Source: Gordonia sihwensis NBRC 108236
GTDB lineage: Bacteria > Actinomycetota > Actinomycetes > Mycobacteriales > Mycobacteriaceae
Reading direction: 5' to 3'
Assembly: GCF_000333035.1 (NCBI RefSeq)
Contig: NZ_BANU01000018.1
Location: 1-64,000 of the forward strand
Length of the DNA: 64,000 nucleotides
Shown here: positions 1 through 8,027 of the stretch, one piece after another
Position numbering within the stretch: position 1 is the first letter of the stretch
How the letters are laid out: every line of letters starts with the position of its first letter
Translations under genes and position numbers: made by a program
Notes under the pieces: generated by a model
What the model saw: only the letters and a program-made list of their open reading frames with translations
Database searches by the model: none
What the model was told of the DNA's origin: nothing

Positions 1-6
1 GCTCCC

Positions 7-86
7 AGGCTCGTCGAGCGAGGCCCCCGCAGGCTCTTCGAGCAGCCCCCCAAAGGCTGGTTGAGCGAGCGCAGCGAGTCGAAACC
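7..86. repeat. Short tandem repeats and a GGTTGAGC...GAAACC repeat at the window edge
   Basis: Three imperfect copies of a 13-base unit (AGGCTCGTCGAGC at 7, AGGCTCTTCGAGC at 31, AGGCTGGTTGAGC at 54) lie 23-24 bases apart, separated by C-rich spacers. The third copy runs into a 28-base near-palindromic sequence at 59-86 that begins GGTTGAGCGAGCGCAGCGAG and ends TCGAAACC. From memory, such elements are common between genes in Gordonia-like genomes. The array may continue to the left of the window. It sits just beyond the 3' end of the phosphotransferase gene, so a transcription-end role is possible but not shown. Confidence 0.55.
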
Positions 87-140
87 ACCCGACACCCCCA
101 CTACGTTCCGGACGGCTCAACCGGCAGGCAGGGCCGACCT

Positions 141-1160
141 CTACCTCAGCGCGCGCAGACCCGCGGCGATGAACTCGGCGGTGGCTTCGGCGGCGCGTTC
201 GGCGCCCGCCGATCCGGACGAGCCTCCGGAGAGCGCTCGGTGCGTGATCCCCTCCGCGATGACGCCGAGTTTCAGATTCGCCAGGGCGAGGTAGAAGGCC
301 CAGTCGCCCAGGTCGGCACCGGTCGCGGCGACGTAGCGCTCGGCCAGTCCGTCCGCATCGGGGTACCGGTCACTCGTCCACGCCGCATCGAATCCGAGAA
401 CCGACGAGAACACCGGCTCGCGGTACACGCACATCAGCGCGATGTCGGTGATCGGATCGCCGAGCGCGGACAGTTCCCAGTCGACGACCGCGGCGACGGT
501 GCCCGGGTCACCGGGAGCCAGGATGGTGTTGTCGATCCGGAAGTCGCCGTGGACGATCGAGTTCCGGGTCCGCGCCGGCACCCGCTCGGAGAGCGCCGTC
601 GCCAGGCGCTCCACGTCGTCGAGCTCACGCGTCTTGACCAGCGCCCATTGACGAGCCCACAGCTTGACCTGCCGGCCGGCGAATCCGTCCGGCCTGCCGA
701 AATCGCCCAGGCCCACTGCTTCGTAGTCGACGGAATGCAGAGCCGCGAGTGTCCGCACCAGTGCGTCGGCGCTCGCGGTCACCTCGGCGTCGGAGAGTGT
801 CGCGAGGTCGTCCACCGAGCGGATCACGGCGCCGTCGACGAACTCTACGACGGTGCACGGAGCACCGATGTACTCGCCGTCACGGTCGATCGCGACGGTC
901 CGCGGCACCGGCACATCGGTCGCCGCCAGCGCCGAGGTCACGTTCCATTCACGATTCATGTCGTGCGCCGACGGTGTGAGCCCGCCCATCGGGGGCCGTC
1001 GAACAACCCAGTGACTGCCGTCGTCGCGGACGTCGAAGGTCAGGTTCGACCGTCCACCGCCGATCAAGTCGATCCGCAACTCACCCACGACATCGATACC
1101 GTTCGCCGCCAACAGCTTTCGCAGGCTCTCAGCGCCCAGACCGGGATGATCCGCCGTCAC
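141..1160 (-). CDS. APH-family phosphotransferase, probable hydroxyacyl-CoA kinase
   Basis: A 339-residue protein of the aminoglycoside-phosphotransferase/choline-kinase fold. Visible motifs are the Brenner-type catalytic loop HGDFRIDN near residue 200 and the metal-binding segment VVDWE about 25 residues later. The N-terminal lobe has a Gly-rich loop (IGGGRSNLTF) and the VVRRP strand with the ATP-contacting basic residue. Its start codon overlaps the stop of the upstream acyl-CoA dehydrogenase by 4 bases (ATGA), so the two are translationally coupled. Family knowledge: kinases of this type paired with or fused to acyl-CoA dehydrogenases (human ACAD10/ACAD11, Pseudomonas LvaA) phosphorylate 4-hydroxyacyl-CoA so that it can be dehydrated and enter beta-oxidation. 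That substrate is inferred from context, and antibiotic resistance is unlikely. The fold assignment is firm; the substrate is moderately supported. Confidence 0.88.
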   Translation of the reverse strand: MTADHPGLGAESLRKLLAANGIDVVGELRIDLIGGGRSNLTFDVRDDGSHWVVRRPPMGGLTPSAHDMNREWNVTSALAATDVPVPRTVAIDRDGEYIGAPCTVVEFVDGAVIRSVDDLATLSDAEVTASADALVRTLAALHSVDYEAVGLGDFGRPDGFAGRQVKLWARQWALVKTRELDDVERLATALSERVPARTRNSIVHGDFRIDNTILAPGDPGTVAAVVDWELSALGDPITDIALMCVYREPVFSSVLGFDAAWTSDRYPDADGLAERYVAATGADLGDWAFYLALANLKLGVIAEGITHRALSGGSSGSAGAERAAEATAEFIAAGLRALR

Positions 1161-2383
1161 CTCGTCGCCTCACGAGCCCTGCGTGCGCGTCCGACCGCCC
1201 GCCTCGCGATGGCCCACCGGTGGACTTCGCTGGGGCCGTCGTAGATCCGGAACGGTCGTAGCTCCGCGGCGAGACGCGCCAGCGGAAGGTCTTCTGAGAC
1301 TCCGAGGCCTCCGCACATCTGCACGGCCCGGTCGGCGACGCGCGAGAACGCCTCCGCACCGAAGGTCTTCGCGATCGACGTCGAGTCAGAGGCGTGCTCG
1401 TCGAGATCGAGTTCGTAGCAGGCCCGGACCAGCAGCGCCCGCGCCGCGGCGAGGTCGATCTCGTTATCGGCGATCATCTGCTGAATCATGCCGAGGTCGG
1501 CGAGTCGCCCGCCGAAGCCTTCGCGCTGCTCGACGTAGTCGACGGCGATCCGGTGCGCGCGCACCGCGGTGCCCATCCAGCGCATCACGTGAGTCATGCG
1601 CGCCGGGCCGAGCCGCACCTGCGCGTACCGGTAACCCTCGTGCGGGGCGCCGAGGACGTCCTCGTCGGGTACGAAGACATCGGTGAAACCGACCACGCAG
1701 TGCCCGCCGATCATCGACTTGTCAGTGGTGTGGATGTGCCGCTCCACCTCGATGCCCGCGGTGTGCGCGGGTGCGAGGAACATGGTCGCACCACCGCGGT
1801 CGCCCCGTTGCCCGACGGTGCGGGCCATGATGATGAAGAATCCGGCACCGTCGGCTCCAGTGATGAACTGCTTGCGGCCTTTGATCTTCCATCCGCCGGC
1901 GACCCTCTCCGCCGTCGTCGACAGGGCGTTCGGGTCGGAGCCTGCGCCGGGGGCGGGTTCGGTCATCGCGAACGCGCTGCGCACCTCGCCGGTGGCGAGC
2001 GGCGCCAGGTACTTGTCCTTCTGTTCCGACGTGGCGATGTGCGCGAGCATGTGCACGTTGCCCTCATCCGGTGCACCGATGTGCAGTGCGACGGGCCCGA
2101 ACGTCGAAGCTCCCGCGGCCTCGAACACCGGTGCGCGGTCGCTCATGTTGAGGCCCAGTCCGCCGAACTCCACCGGCGCGTGCGGCGCGAAGACGCCCGC
2201 GGCCTTGGCTTTCGCGTTCAGTTCCCGGCGCAGGTCGTCGCCGCCGGCCGCGGCGACGTCGCCCGCGAAACGGTTCTCGATGGGGAGAACTTCCTCGGCG
2301 ATGAACGCCGAGGTCCGTTCGACGAGGTCGCGCACCTGCGCGCTGTATGCGAGATCGACAGCCATCTGAGCCTCCGTGTTCAT
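1157..2383 (-). CDS. Acyl-CoA dehydrogenase (FadE-type, ACAD10/11-like)
   Basis: A 408-residue flavoprotein of the acyl-CoA dehydrogenase family, cytoplasmic and FAD-dependent. The middle domain carries the FAD/substrate signature around AFAMTEPAPGAGSDPNALS, followed by the WKIKGRKQFITGA segment. The C-terminal helical domain has MCGGLGVSEDLPLARL and the GPSEVHRWAIAR segment with the expected late Glu. Length is normal. The overlap with the kinase gene and the shared TetR-type upstream region suggest one catabolic unit, in which the dehydrogenase may act on (or eliminate phosphate from) a phosphorylated hydroxyacyl-CoA. An ordinary branched-chain acyl-CoA substrate is also possible. No Shine-Dalgarno sequence precedes the ATG. 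A palindromic element abuts it, which fits a leaderless or operator-overlapped start. Confidence 0.9.
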   Translation of the reverse strand: MNTEAQMAVDLAYSAQVRDLVERTSAFIAEEVLPIENRFAGDVAAAGGDDLRRELNAKAKAAGVFAPHAPVEFGGLGLNMSDRAPVFEAAGASTFGPVALHIGAPDEGNVHMLAHIATSEQKDKYLAPLATGEVRSAFAMTEPAPGAGSDPNALSTTAERVAGGWKIKGRKQFITGADGAGFFIIMARTVGQRGDRGGATMFLAPAHTAGIEVERHIHTTDKSMIGGHCVVGFTDVFVPDEDVLGAPHEGYRYAQVRLGPARMTHVMRWMGTAVRAHRIAVDYVEQREGFGGRLADLGMIQQMIADNEIDLAAARALLVRACYELDLDEHASDSTSIAKTFGAEAFSRVADRAVQMCGGLGVSEDLPLARLAAELRPFRIYDGPSEVHRWAIARRAVGRARRAREATR

Positions 2384-2401
2384 ACCGAGCGAACGTTCGG
2401 T
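2384..2401. promoter_or_regulatory. Palindromic operator candidate at the acyl-CoA dehydrogenase start
   Basis: ACCGAGCGAACGTTCGGT directly abuts the start codon of the dehydrogenase gene. It contains the perfect palindrome CGAACGTTCG (2390-2399) and outer ACCGA/TCGGT arms. Two TetR-family genes lie immediately upstream on the same strand, so this is a reasonable site for one of them. The regulator assignment is inference. Confidence 0.5.
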
Positions 2402-2456
2402 CAGGGCTAGGTTGTCATGCGGCCCCGCACGACGTCAAGCATTCGGCGATCGCCCC

Positions 2457-3056
2457 TCAGCCCGCCACATGTCCGACGATCGACCGGGCGAACACCAGGT
2501 TCTGAGCGATCAACTCGTCGGCGCTCATCGGCCCGTCGACTCGATACCACGTGGAGACACCGACGCACATCGTCGCGACCGCCCGGGCCGCACCCTTCGG
2601 CGCATCCGTCGTGAACGCGCCGGACACCACGCCGTCCTCGACCACCTCGTCGACCATCCGCTGCTGCCGGATCCGGTGACCGATGTAGACGCGGTGGTAC
2701 TCGGGATCGAGACTGCGAAGCTCGGTGGATCCGACGAACGCCTGCTCACGCCGGTACATGTGGAATCGCAGGAGCGACTCCACCACGGCGTCGAAGCGCG
2801 CCAGCGGATCGTCGCCCGCGGCGGCCAGCGCCTCCTCCGACCGGCGAAGGAGGTCGGACATCGTCAATTCGAGCAGCCCCTGGAGCAGCGACTGCTTGGA
2901 CGGATAGTGGTGGTAGAGCCCCGGGACCGACAACCCCGCACGCGCGGCGATGTCGCGGACCGAGGTGCCGTGATAGCCGTGCTCGACGAACGCGTCGAGC
3001 GCCGCGGCCAACGGCGCCGGAAGGTCGGGCTCGCCGTAGTCACGCCAGTTCGTCAT
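2457..3056 (-). CDS. TetR/AcrR-family transcriptional regulator
   Basis: A 199-residue regulator. The N-terminal helix-turn-helix is clear: GYHGTSVRDIAARAGLSVPG followed by LYHHYPSKQSLLQGLLE, the classic TetR recognition helix and following segment. The C-terminal two thirds are an all-helical ligand-binding and dimerisation domain with no recognisable family name. The gene begins 4 bases after a second TetR gene and ends 73 bases before the acyl-CoA dehydrogenase on the same strand. It therefore probably controls the dehydrogenase/kinase unit, with an acyl-CoA or related ligand as inducer. That role is inferred from position. Confidence 0.9.
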   Translation of the reverse strand: MTNWRDYGEPDLPAPLAAALDAFVEHGYHGTSVRDIAARAGLSVPGLYHHYPSKQSLLQGLLELTMSDLLRRSEEALAAAGDDPLARFDAVVESLLRFHMYRREQAFVGSTELRSLDPEYHRVYIGHRIRQQRMVDEVVEDGVVSGAFTTDAPKGAARAVATMCVGVSTWYRVDGPMSADELIAQNLVFARSIVGHVAG

Positions 3057-3060
3057 GCAC

Positions 3061-3723
3061 TCAACTTAGCCGGGCCCCAGACGCATCCGCGGCGCGACTC
3101 TCGGGAAGCAGCATCCGGACGCAGATGTCGACGAGCGCCGGGCGGTCGAGATCGATCAGCCCCTCCGTCCACGACGCGAGCAGCCGGCCGAGGCCGCCCA
3201 CCTGGAAATGCGCCGCGGCGAGAGTCTGCTGACCTCCGCTGACGTTCGCGACCGCGGGCGCACTCTGGAAGGTGAGTTCGGTGAAGATCTTCAGCATCTC
3301 GAGGCGTTTGCGCACCAGCACCGGACTGCGCAGGGTGTCGGAGAAGATCACCCTCCCCTTCCGCGGGTCGCCCTCGATGACGTCGACGATCGCCTCGACG
3401 GCACCGACGACCTTCCCCCGCGCACTCGAGCCGGCATTGAAACCGGCCAGTGCGCGGTCGGCGATCTGCTCGATGATCATGTCGAACGCGGCGCCGACCA
3501 GCGTGTCCGCGTTCTCGAAGCTCTCGTAGAAGTAGCGCGGCGTGAGCGACGCGCGGGCACAGATGCCGCGGACGGTGACGGCTCCCGGCTCGGACTCGGA
3601 GAGCATGTGGAGTGCGGCGTCGATGAGGGCGGCACGACGGCGGGCCACCCGGGCGTCGCCGGATTCGCCGCCGTAATCGCGCAGCCCTCCCGGAGCGTCG
3701 TCGGATTCAGTCACGACACACAT
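3061..3723 (-). CDS. TetR-family transcriptional regulator
   Basis: About 220 residues. The DNA-binding domain lies near residues 25-75 (ALIDAALHMLSESEPGAVTV then ICARASLTPRYFYESFENAD). The start at 3723 is preferred: an in-frame ATG at 3801 would overlap the start of the divergent oxygenase gene, and the intervening residues do not resemble a TetR N-terminus. It is followed after 4 bases by a second TetR gene, giving an unusual tandem regulator pair. The 76-base divergent gap to the oxygenase at 3800 suggests it may regulate that gene as well as its own operon. The effector is unknown. Confidence 0.85.
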   Translation of the reverse strand: MCVVTESDDAPGGLRDYGGESGDARVARRRAALIDAALHMLSESEPGAVTVRGICARASLTPRYFYESFENADTLVGAAFDMIIEQIADRALAGFNAGSSARGKVVGAVEAIVDVIEGDPRKGRVIFSDTLRSPVLVRKRLEMLKIFTELTFQSAPAVANVSGGQQTLAAAHFQVGGLGRLLASWTEGLIDLDRPALVDICVRMLLPESRAADASGARLS

Positions 3724-3799
3724 CTTGACACCTCGGCCACGCGGGCGTTGAATCAAAGGGGAAACAGTCGTTATCAGTTCATCCGCCCGGGAGGCGAAC

Positions 3800-4663
3800 A
3801 TGACCGCGGAAGCACTCGATCCTTCAGTCGCGGAACGTCATTCGAAGCGGAGTGAACTCGATGCGCAGACCGTCGACGACCTCGACATGCTCGGCCTGGC
3901 TCTGCTCGCGGGCCCGGCGAACGTCATCATGCAGTTGGCCGTCCCCGCGGTCGGATACGGCGTCTACGAGAGCAAGGTGGAGTCGGGCAACCTCTTCAAG
4001 GTCCCGGTGAAGCGAACCCGGACCACACTCACCTACCTCGCCGTCGCGGCGATGGGCACCGCGGACGACCGCCGTCGGTACCGGCAGGCGGTGAACAAGG
4101 CGCACGTCCAGGTGCGCTCCACCGACGACAGCCCGGTGAAGTACAACGCCTTCGATCCCGAATTGCAGCTGTGGGTGGCGGCATGTCTGTATCGCGGGTG
4201 GGAGGACACCCAGCGATTCTTCGGCGATCCGTCGAAGATCACCGAGGACGCCTACCGCCAGGGCGCGGTGATGGGAACCACCCTGCAGATGCCGCCGGAG
4301 ATGTGGCCCGCCACCCGAGCCGACTTCGAGGCCTACTGGAACGAGACGGTCGAGGGCATCGAGATCGACGACACCATCCGCGACTACCTGTTGAAGATTG
4401 TGCGGATGGAGTTTCTTCCGCGTCCGGTTTCGCTGATGGCGGGCTGGTGGTCGGAGGCCATGACCCTCGGCTTCCTGCCGCCCGAGTTCCGCAAGAAGAT
4501 GGGCGTGCGGATGTCGCGACGGCAGGAACTGCTCTTCAACACCCACAACGCGATCGCCCGGCGCGTCCTCCGGATCCTGCCCCGCCCGCTGACCGCCTTC
4601 CCGTTCAACCTGCTGCTCGCCGACGTCCGGTGGCGGATGCGGACCGGCCGGCCGCTGGTCTGA
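3800..4663 (+). CDS. MpaB/Lcp-type oxygenase (DUF2236)
   Basis: A 287-residue protein of the oxygenase-MpaB / latex-clearing-protein catalytic-domain family (formerly DUF2236). Supporting segments are LAGPANVIMQLAVPAVGYGV near residues 38-57 and YNAFDPELQLWVAACLYRGW near residue 115, which matches the conserved FDPELQLWV block of the family. A GGGAGGCG ribosome site lies 4 bases before the ATG. Characterised relatives are haem b-dependent oxygenases, including the rubber-cleaving Lcp. Most actinobacterial paralogues have no known substrate. It stands alone on the plus strand, divergent from a TetR gene. Family assignment is good; substrate is unknown. Confidence 0.85.
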   Translation: MTAEALDPSVAERHSKRSELDAQTVDDLDMLGLALLAGPANVIMQLAVPAVGYGVYESKVESGNLFKVPVKRTRTTLTYLAVAAMGTADDRRRYRQAVNKAHVQVRSTDDSPVKYNAFDPELQLWVAACLYRGWEDTQRFFGDPSKITEDAYRQGAVMGTTLQMPPEMWPATRADFEAYWNETVEGIEIDDTIRDYLLKIVRMEFLPRPVSLMAGWWSEAMTLGFLPPEFRKKMGVRMSRRQELLFNTHNAIARRVLRILPRPLTAFPFNLLLADVRWRMRTGRPLV

Positions 4664-4680
4664 CCCGCCGGCCGGTCCGC
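4639..4680. terminator. Bidirectional hairpin terminator between convergent genes
   Basis: Arms GCGGACCGGCCGGC (4639-4652) and GCCGGCCGGTCCGC (4667-4680) are perfectly complementary over 14 bp with a 14-base loop. The hairpin straddles the stop of the MpaB-type gene and abuts the stop of the convergent FMN oxidase. There is no T-run, which is usual for actinobacterial hairpins. Confidence 0.65.
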
Positions 4681-4681
4681 G

Positions 4682-5968
4682 TCAGCCGAGGTGCTTGAGA
4701 GCGCTGCGGTCCAGGTCGGCGACGTCCCGGTGGCCCGACAGTCCCAGCGTCAGATCGAGTTCGCCGATGATGTTCGCCACCGCGTCGCGGGCTCCGGCCG
4801 TGCCGTCGAGTGCGAGTCCGTACATGTGCGGCCGCCCGATGCACACCGCGTCCGCTCCCAGCGCCAGCCCCTTGAACACGTCCGACCCGGTGTAGAAGCC
4901 GGAGTCGACGAGGACCTTCGCGCGGCCGTCGACGGCGTCGACCACGTCCACCAGCGCGTCGGTCGAGGAGATGGAGCCGTCGACCTGCCGACCGCCGTGA
5001 TTGGAGACGATGAGGCCGTCGATTCCGGAGTCGACCGCCTGGCGAGCGTCGTCCGGATGAAGGATCCCCTTGAGGACGATCGGCAGCGAGGTGCGGTCGC
5101 GCAGGGTCGCGATGTCGTCCCAGTTCAGTGACGGGCGGGAGTAGATGTCGAGGAAGGTCTGCACCGCCGCGCGCGGTTCGGGTGCGGTCAGGTTGGTGCG
5201 GAGGTCGCCGGGTACGTTGCGGGCGATCGAGAACAGGGTCTTGATAGCGCCCACCGAGATCTCCGGCTTCTCCGCGGTGGCAGCCTTGATCCGCTCGGCG
5301 ACGATCTCCCAGAACGACGGATCCGAGGTGTACTGGCTGATGCCCTCGGCGCGGGCGAAGGGCAGCGAACCGAGGTTGAGGTCCTGGGGCCGCCATCCGA
5401 GCATCGTGGTGTCGAGGGTGACGACCAGAGCCGCGGCGCCCATCCGCTCGGCGCGGTCGATCAGGCTGGTGACCAGGCGGTCGTCGGTCGACCAGTACAG
5501 CTGAAACCACCGCGGCGCGCCGGGTCGCACCGATTCCATCGCTGCCGCGACGTCTTCCATCGGCGCGCAGCCCTGATTGGAGAAGATGTACGGGACACCG
5601 AGTTCAGCGGCGGCCTCGCCGATGTGCACGTCGGCGTTCGGGTGGGCGAGGGCGCCCGCGCCGACCGGGGAGAACAGGACCGGTGCGCTGAGCTTCTGCC
5701 CGAAGAGTTCGATCTCGAGGTTGCGCTGCGAGGTGTCGCGCAGCGTGCGCGGCACGATCGCCCAGCGGTCGAGCGCGTCCCGGTTGGCCTCCATCGTTCG
5801 GCCCTCGCCCGCACCTCCGGCGATGTACGCCCAGCCGCGCCGGCTCATCACGGCCTTGGCGCGACGCTCCAGTTCCGCGAAATCCGCTGGGACCGTGGGT
5901 TTCCGCCCGTGTACCCCCGCGGTGTAGATGTCGTTCTGCCGAGCCCTGCCGAAGCCGATCGAAACCAT
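4682..5968 (-). CDS. FMN-dependent alpha-hydroxy-acid oxidase, lactate 2-monooxygenase type
   Basis: A 428-residue TIM-barrel flavoenzyme. The active-site block SNHGGRQVDG near residue 320 carries the catalytic His and substrate-binding Arg. Other markers are FSPVGAGALAHPNADVHIGE, VVTLDTTMLGWRPQDLNLGS and the FMN-phosphate segment VDSGFYTGSDVFKGLALGAD. The LGWRPQDL region and the N-terminal NDIYTAGVHGRKPTVP resemble mycobacterial lactate 2-monooxygenase more than membrane L-lactate dehydrogenase. The start at 5968 is chosen because upstream in-frame codons are antisense to the next gene and lack family similarity. Probable reaction: oxidation of L-lactate or another 2-hydroxy acid with O2. 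A DUF4334 gene ends 65 bases upstream on the same strand and may be co-transcribed. Confidence 0.88.
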   Translation of the reverse strand: MVSIGFGRARQNDIYTAGVHGRKPTVPADFAELERRAKAVMSRRGWAYIAGGAGEGRTMEANRDALDRWAIVPRTLRDTSQRNLEIELFGQKLSAPVLFSPVGAGALAHPNADVHIGEAAAELGVPYIFSNQGCAPMEDVAAAMESVRPGAPRWFQLYWSTDDRLVTSLIDRAERMGAAALVVTLDTTMLGWRPQDLNLGSLPFARAEGISQYTSDPSFWEIVAERIKAATAEKPEISVGAIKTLFSIARNVPGDLRTNLTAPEPRAAVQTFLDIYSRPSLNWDDIATLRDRTSLPIVLKGILHPDDARQAVDSGIDGLIVSNHGGRQVDGSISSTDALVDVVDAVDGRAKVLVDSGFYTGSDVFKGLALGADAVCIGRPHMYGLALDGTAGARDAVANIIGELDLTLGLSGHRDVADLDRSALKHLG

Positions 5969-6033
5969 GCGGCCATTGTTCCCCACAGACGGCTCCCGCA
6001 CACCGGGCAGGCCGGATCGGCGGCTGTGCGGCG

Positions 6034-6510
6034 TCACCCCCGGACGAGGAAGAAGTAGAAGTGCCGGTCGCGGACCAGCGACGTCTTCCCGTTCATGATC
6101 CCCATCAGCGTCCGCTCGTCGACGCGCTTGAAATGGTCGATGACCGGCTGACCGTCGTAGACCATCGAGGCCGTCGACTCGCCTCGGAAACCGACCATCC
6201 ACGCGCTCGCCTCGCCCTTGCCGATCTCGGTGTCGGAGTACAGCGAGCCGTCGTCGGCCACGCACACCATCGGCTTCACGTCGTGCCACGAGTGGAAGGT
6301 CTTCCCGTGCCACCTCACCGCGGCCAACCGGCCGTCCATCGGGTGCCCCGAGGGCAGTTCCCCACCCCGCCACGAGCCGATCAGCTCGTCCACCTGCACC
6401 ACCGGAAGAGCGGCCCAGATCCGGTCGAGGTCGGCCGGGTCGCTCACCTCCTGAGATTCGGCACGACGGAAGAAATCGGCGACGGCTTCGTCGCGCGTCA
6501 GCTGAGACAT
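6034..6510 (-). CDS. DUF4334 (GXWXG) domain protein
   Basis: A 158-residue cytoplasmic protein. It has the GXWXG motif (LIGSWRGGELPSGHP) near residues 44-58, followed by a DUF4334-type domain rich in aromatic residues (RWHGKTFHSWHDVKPMVC, then ASAWMVGFRGESTASMVYDG). Relatives are small beta-barrel proteins often located beside oxidoreductase genes; no biochemical role is known to me. It lies between a BVMO gene and the FMN oxidase on the same strand, spaced about 50-65 bases on each side. It could bind a substrate or product of one of them, which is inference. Confidence 0.8.
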   Translation of the reverse strand: MSQLTRDEAVADFFRRAESQEVSDPADLDRIWAALPVVQVDELIGSWRGGELPSGHPMDGRLAAVRWHGKTFHSWHDVKPMVCVADDGSLYSDTEIGKGEASAWMVGFRGESTASMVYDGQPVIDHFKRVDERTLMGIMNGKTSLVRDRHFYFFLVRG

Positions 6511-6560
6511 GACTGCACTGTACGTCTCAAACTCCTGCTACGGAACCCGTCGACCGTCGT

Positions 6561-8027
6561 TCAGGCGAAGGTCATCTCCTCGGTCACGTCGTACTTGCGC
6601 GCGTCGATCGCGTCCAGAACCAGGTTGTGGCGCACCTGCCAGGGTGCACGGTCGCCCGCCTTCGGCAGTCGGGCCCCGGCGCGCCGCACATAGCCCGAGT
6701 CGAGTTCGAGCAACGGGTGCGTCTGAGGCTTCGCGCCGTGCAGGGACGGCACCGCGCGGGTGTACCCGTGCCGGCGCATGTACGCCAGCAGTTCGGCGAC
6801 CGCCTGACTGGTGAGGTCCACCCGCAGCGTCCACGAGGCGTTGGTGTACCCGACCGACCACGCGAGGTTGGGAACGTCGTTCAGCATGTATCCGCGGTAG
6901 GCGTACTTGTCGCCCGCCTCGAAGTGCTCGCCGTCCACCGACAGTGAGGCGCCGCCGAAGGTCACCAGGTCCAGGCCGGTCGCGGTGACGATGATGTCGG
7001 CCTCCAGATGACGGCCCGAGTCGAGGTCGATGCCGGTGGGAGTGATCTGCTTGATGGTGTCGGTGACGACGTCGGCGTCGCCGGCCTTGACGGCGCGGTA
7101 CAGATCGCCGTCGGGGATCACACACAGTCGCTGGTCCCACGGCTCGTACTTGGGCCGGAAATGAGTGTCGACGTCGAATCCCTTGGGCAGCATCGACTTC
7201 GCGATCCGCCGCATGAGCCGCCGCGAGAGCTTGGGGAAGCTCCGGCAGAACAGGTACAGGCCGAGGGTGATGAAGGCGTTCCGCCACCGGATCACATCGT
7301 GCGCGAGCTGCGGCGTCAGCACCCGCTGCAGCAGCTTCGTCATCCCGTCCTCCCACGGGTACGGGAACATGTAGGTCGGCGAGCGTTGCAGCATGGTCAC
7401 GCTGCCTGCGGTCGGCGCCATCGCCGGAATGAGCGTGACCGCGGTGGCTCCGGAACCGATGACGACCACCTTCTTGCCCGCGTAGTCCAGATCCTCGGGC
7501 CAGAACTGCGGATGCACGAAGGTCCCGGTGAACGTCTCCTCGCCGGGGAAGTCGGGCCGATACGGGGCGTCGTACTTGTAGTAACCGGTGCACATGTAGA
7601 GGAAGCGGGTGACGATCGTCTGCGGCACCCCGCCGATCAGCGCGTCCACGGTCCACAGGTCGGTCGAGGTGTCGAAGTCGGCGCCGGTCACGTCGACGTC
7701 GAAGGTGATGTGGTCGTAGATGCCGAAGTCGCGGGCGGTCTGCTCGAGGTAGTCGCGGATCTGGTCGCCTTCGGCGATCGTCCGCGAGCCTCGCCACGGG
7801 TTCCAGGGAAAGCTGAGGGTGAAGATGTCGGAGTCCGAACGCACGCCCGGGTACCGGAACAGATCCCAGGTGCCGCCGATCCGCGACCGACGCTCCACGA
7901 TCCGGTAGTCCAGCCCCGGATTCCGATCCCGGAGCCGGTAGGCGGCATCGATTCCGGACAGTCCCGCTCCGACGATCAGCACGTCGAGCGGCTGGTCAGT
8001 CGACCCGCCACGCTGCGCATCAGCCAT
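6561..8027 (-). CDS. EthA-like flavin-containing Baeyer-Villiger monooxygenase
   Basis: A 488-residue class B flavin monooxygenase. It has an FAD-binding GAGLSGI near the N-terminus, the Baeyer-Villiger fingerprint FTGTFVHPQFWP (FxGxxxHxxxWP) around residue 165, and an NADPH-binding VVVIGSGATAVTLIPA just after it. Length and block order match mycobacterial EthA (GTWDLFRYPGVRSDSD, LQRSPTYMFPYPWEDG, YTNASWTL). It likely inserts oxygen next to a ketone carbonyl, or oxidises sulfur groups, with NADPH and O2. The start at 8027 is preferred over 8036 because GGAGG lies 9 bases upstream of it but touches the earlier ATG. No divergent EthR-type regulator is beside it. Substrate is unknown. Confidence 0.9.
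   Translation of the reverse strand: MADAQRGGSTDQPLDVLIVGAGLSGIDAAYRLRDRNPGLDYRIVERRSRIGGTWDLFRYPGVRSDSDIFTLSFPWNPWRGSRTIAEGDQIRDYLEQTARDFGIYDHITFDVDVTGADFDTSTDLWTVDALIGGVPQTIVTRFLYMCTGYYKYDAPYRPDFPGEETFTGTFVHPQFWPEDLDYAGKKVVVIGSGATAVTLIPAMAPTAGSVTMLQRSPTYMFPYPWEDGMTKLLQRVLTPQLAHDVIRWRNAFITLGLYLFCRSFPKLSRRLMRRIAKSMLPKGFDVDTHFRPKYEPWDQRLCVIPDGDLYRAVKAGDADVVTDTIKQITPTGIDLDSGRHLEADIIVTATGLDLVTFGGASLSVDGEHFEAGDKYAYRGYMLNDVPNLAWSVGYTNASWTLRVDLTSQAVAELLAYMRRHGYTRAVPSLHGAKPQTHPLLELDSGYVRRAGARLPKAGDRAPWQVRHNLVLDAIDARKYDVTEEMTFA

Noticed and set aside
141..1160. Aminoglycoside resistance gene
   Set aside because: The fold is shared, but coupling to an acyl-CoA dehydrogenase points to a metabolic kinase rather than antibiotic modification.
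240..1244. Long plus-strand frame opposite the kinase gene
   Set aside because: High-GC antisense frame with Arg/His/Gly-rich, non-family sequence; the minus strand encodes a clear APH-fold protein.
3724..3801. N-terminal extension of the second TetR gene
   Set aside because: It would overlap the start of the divergent oxygenase gene and the residues do not resemble a TetR N-terminus; ATG at 3723 fits better.
5969..6373. N-terminal extension of the FMN oxidase
   Set aside because: It is antisense-like through the DUF4334 gene and lacks similarity to the oxidase family, whose members begin near the ATG at 5968.
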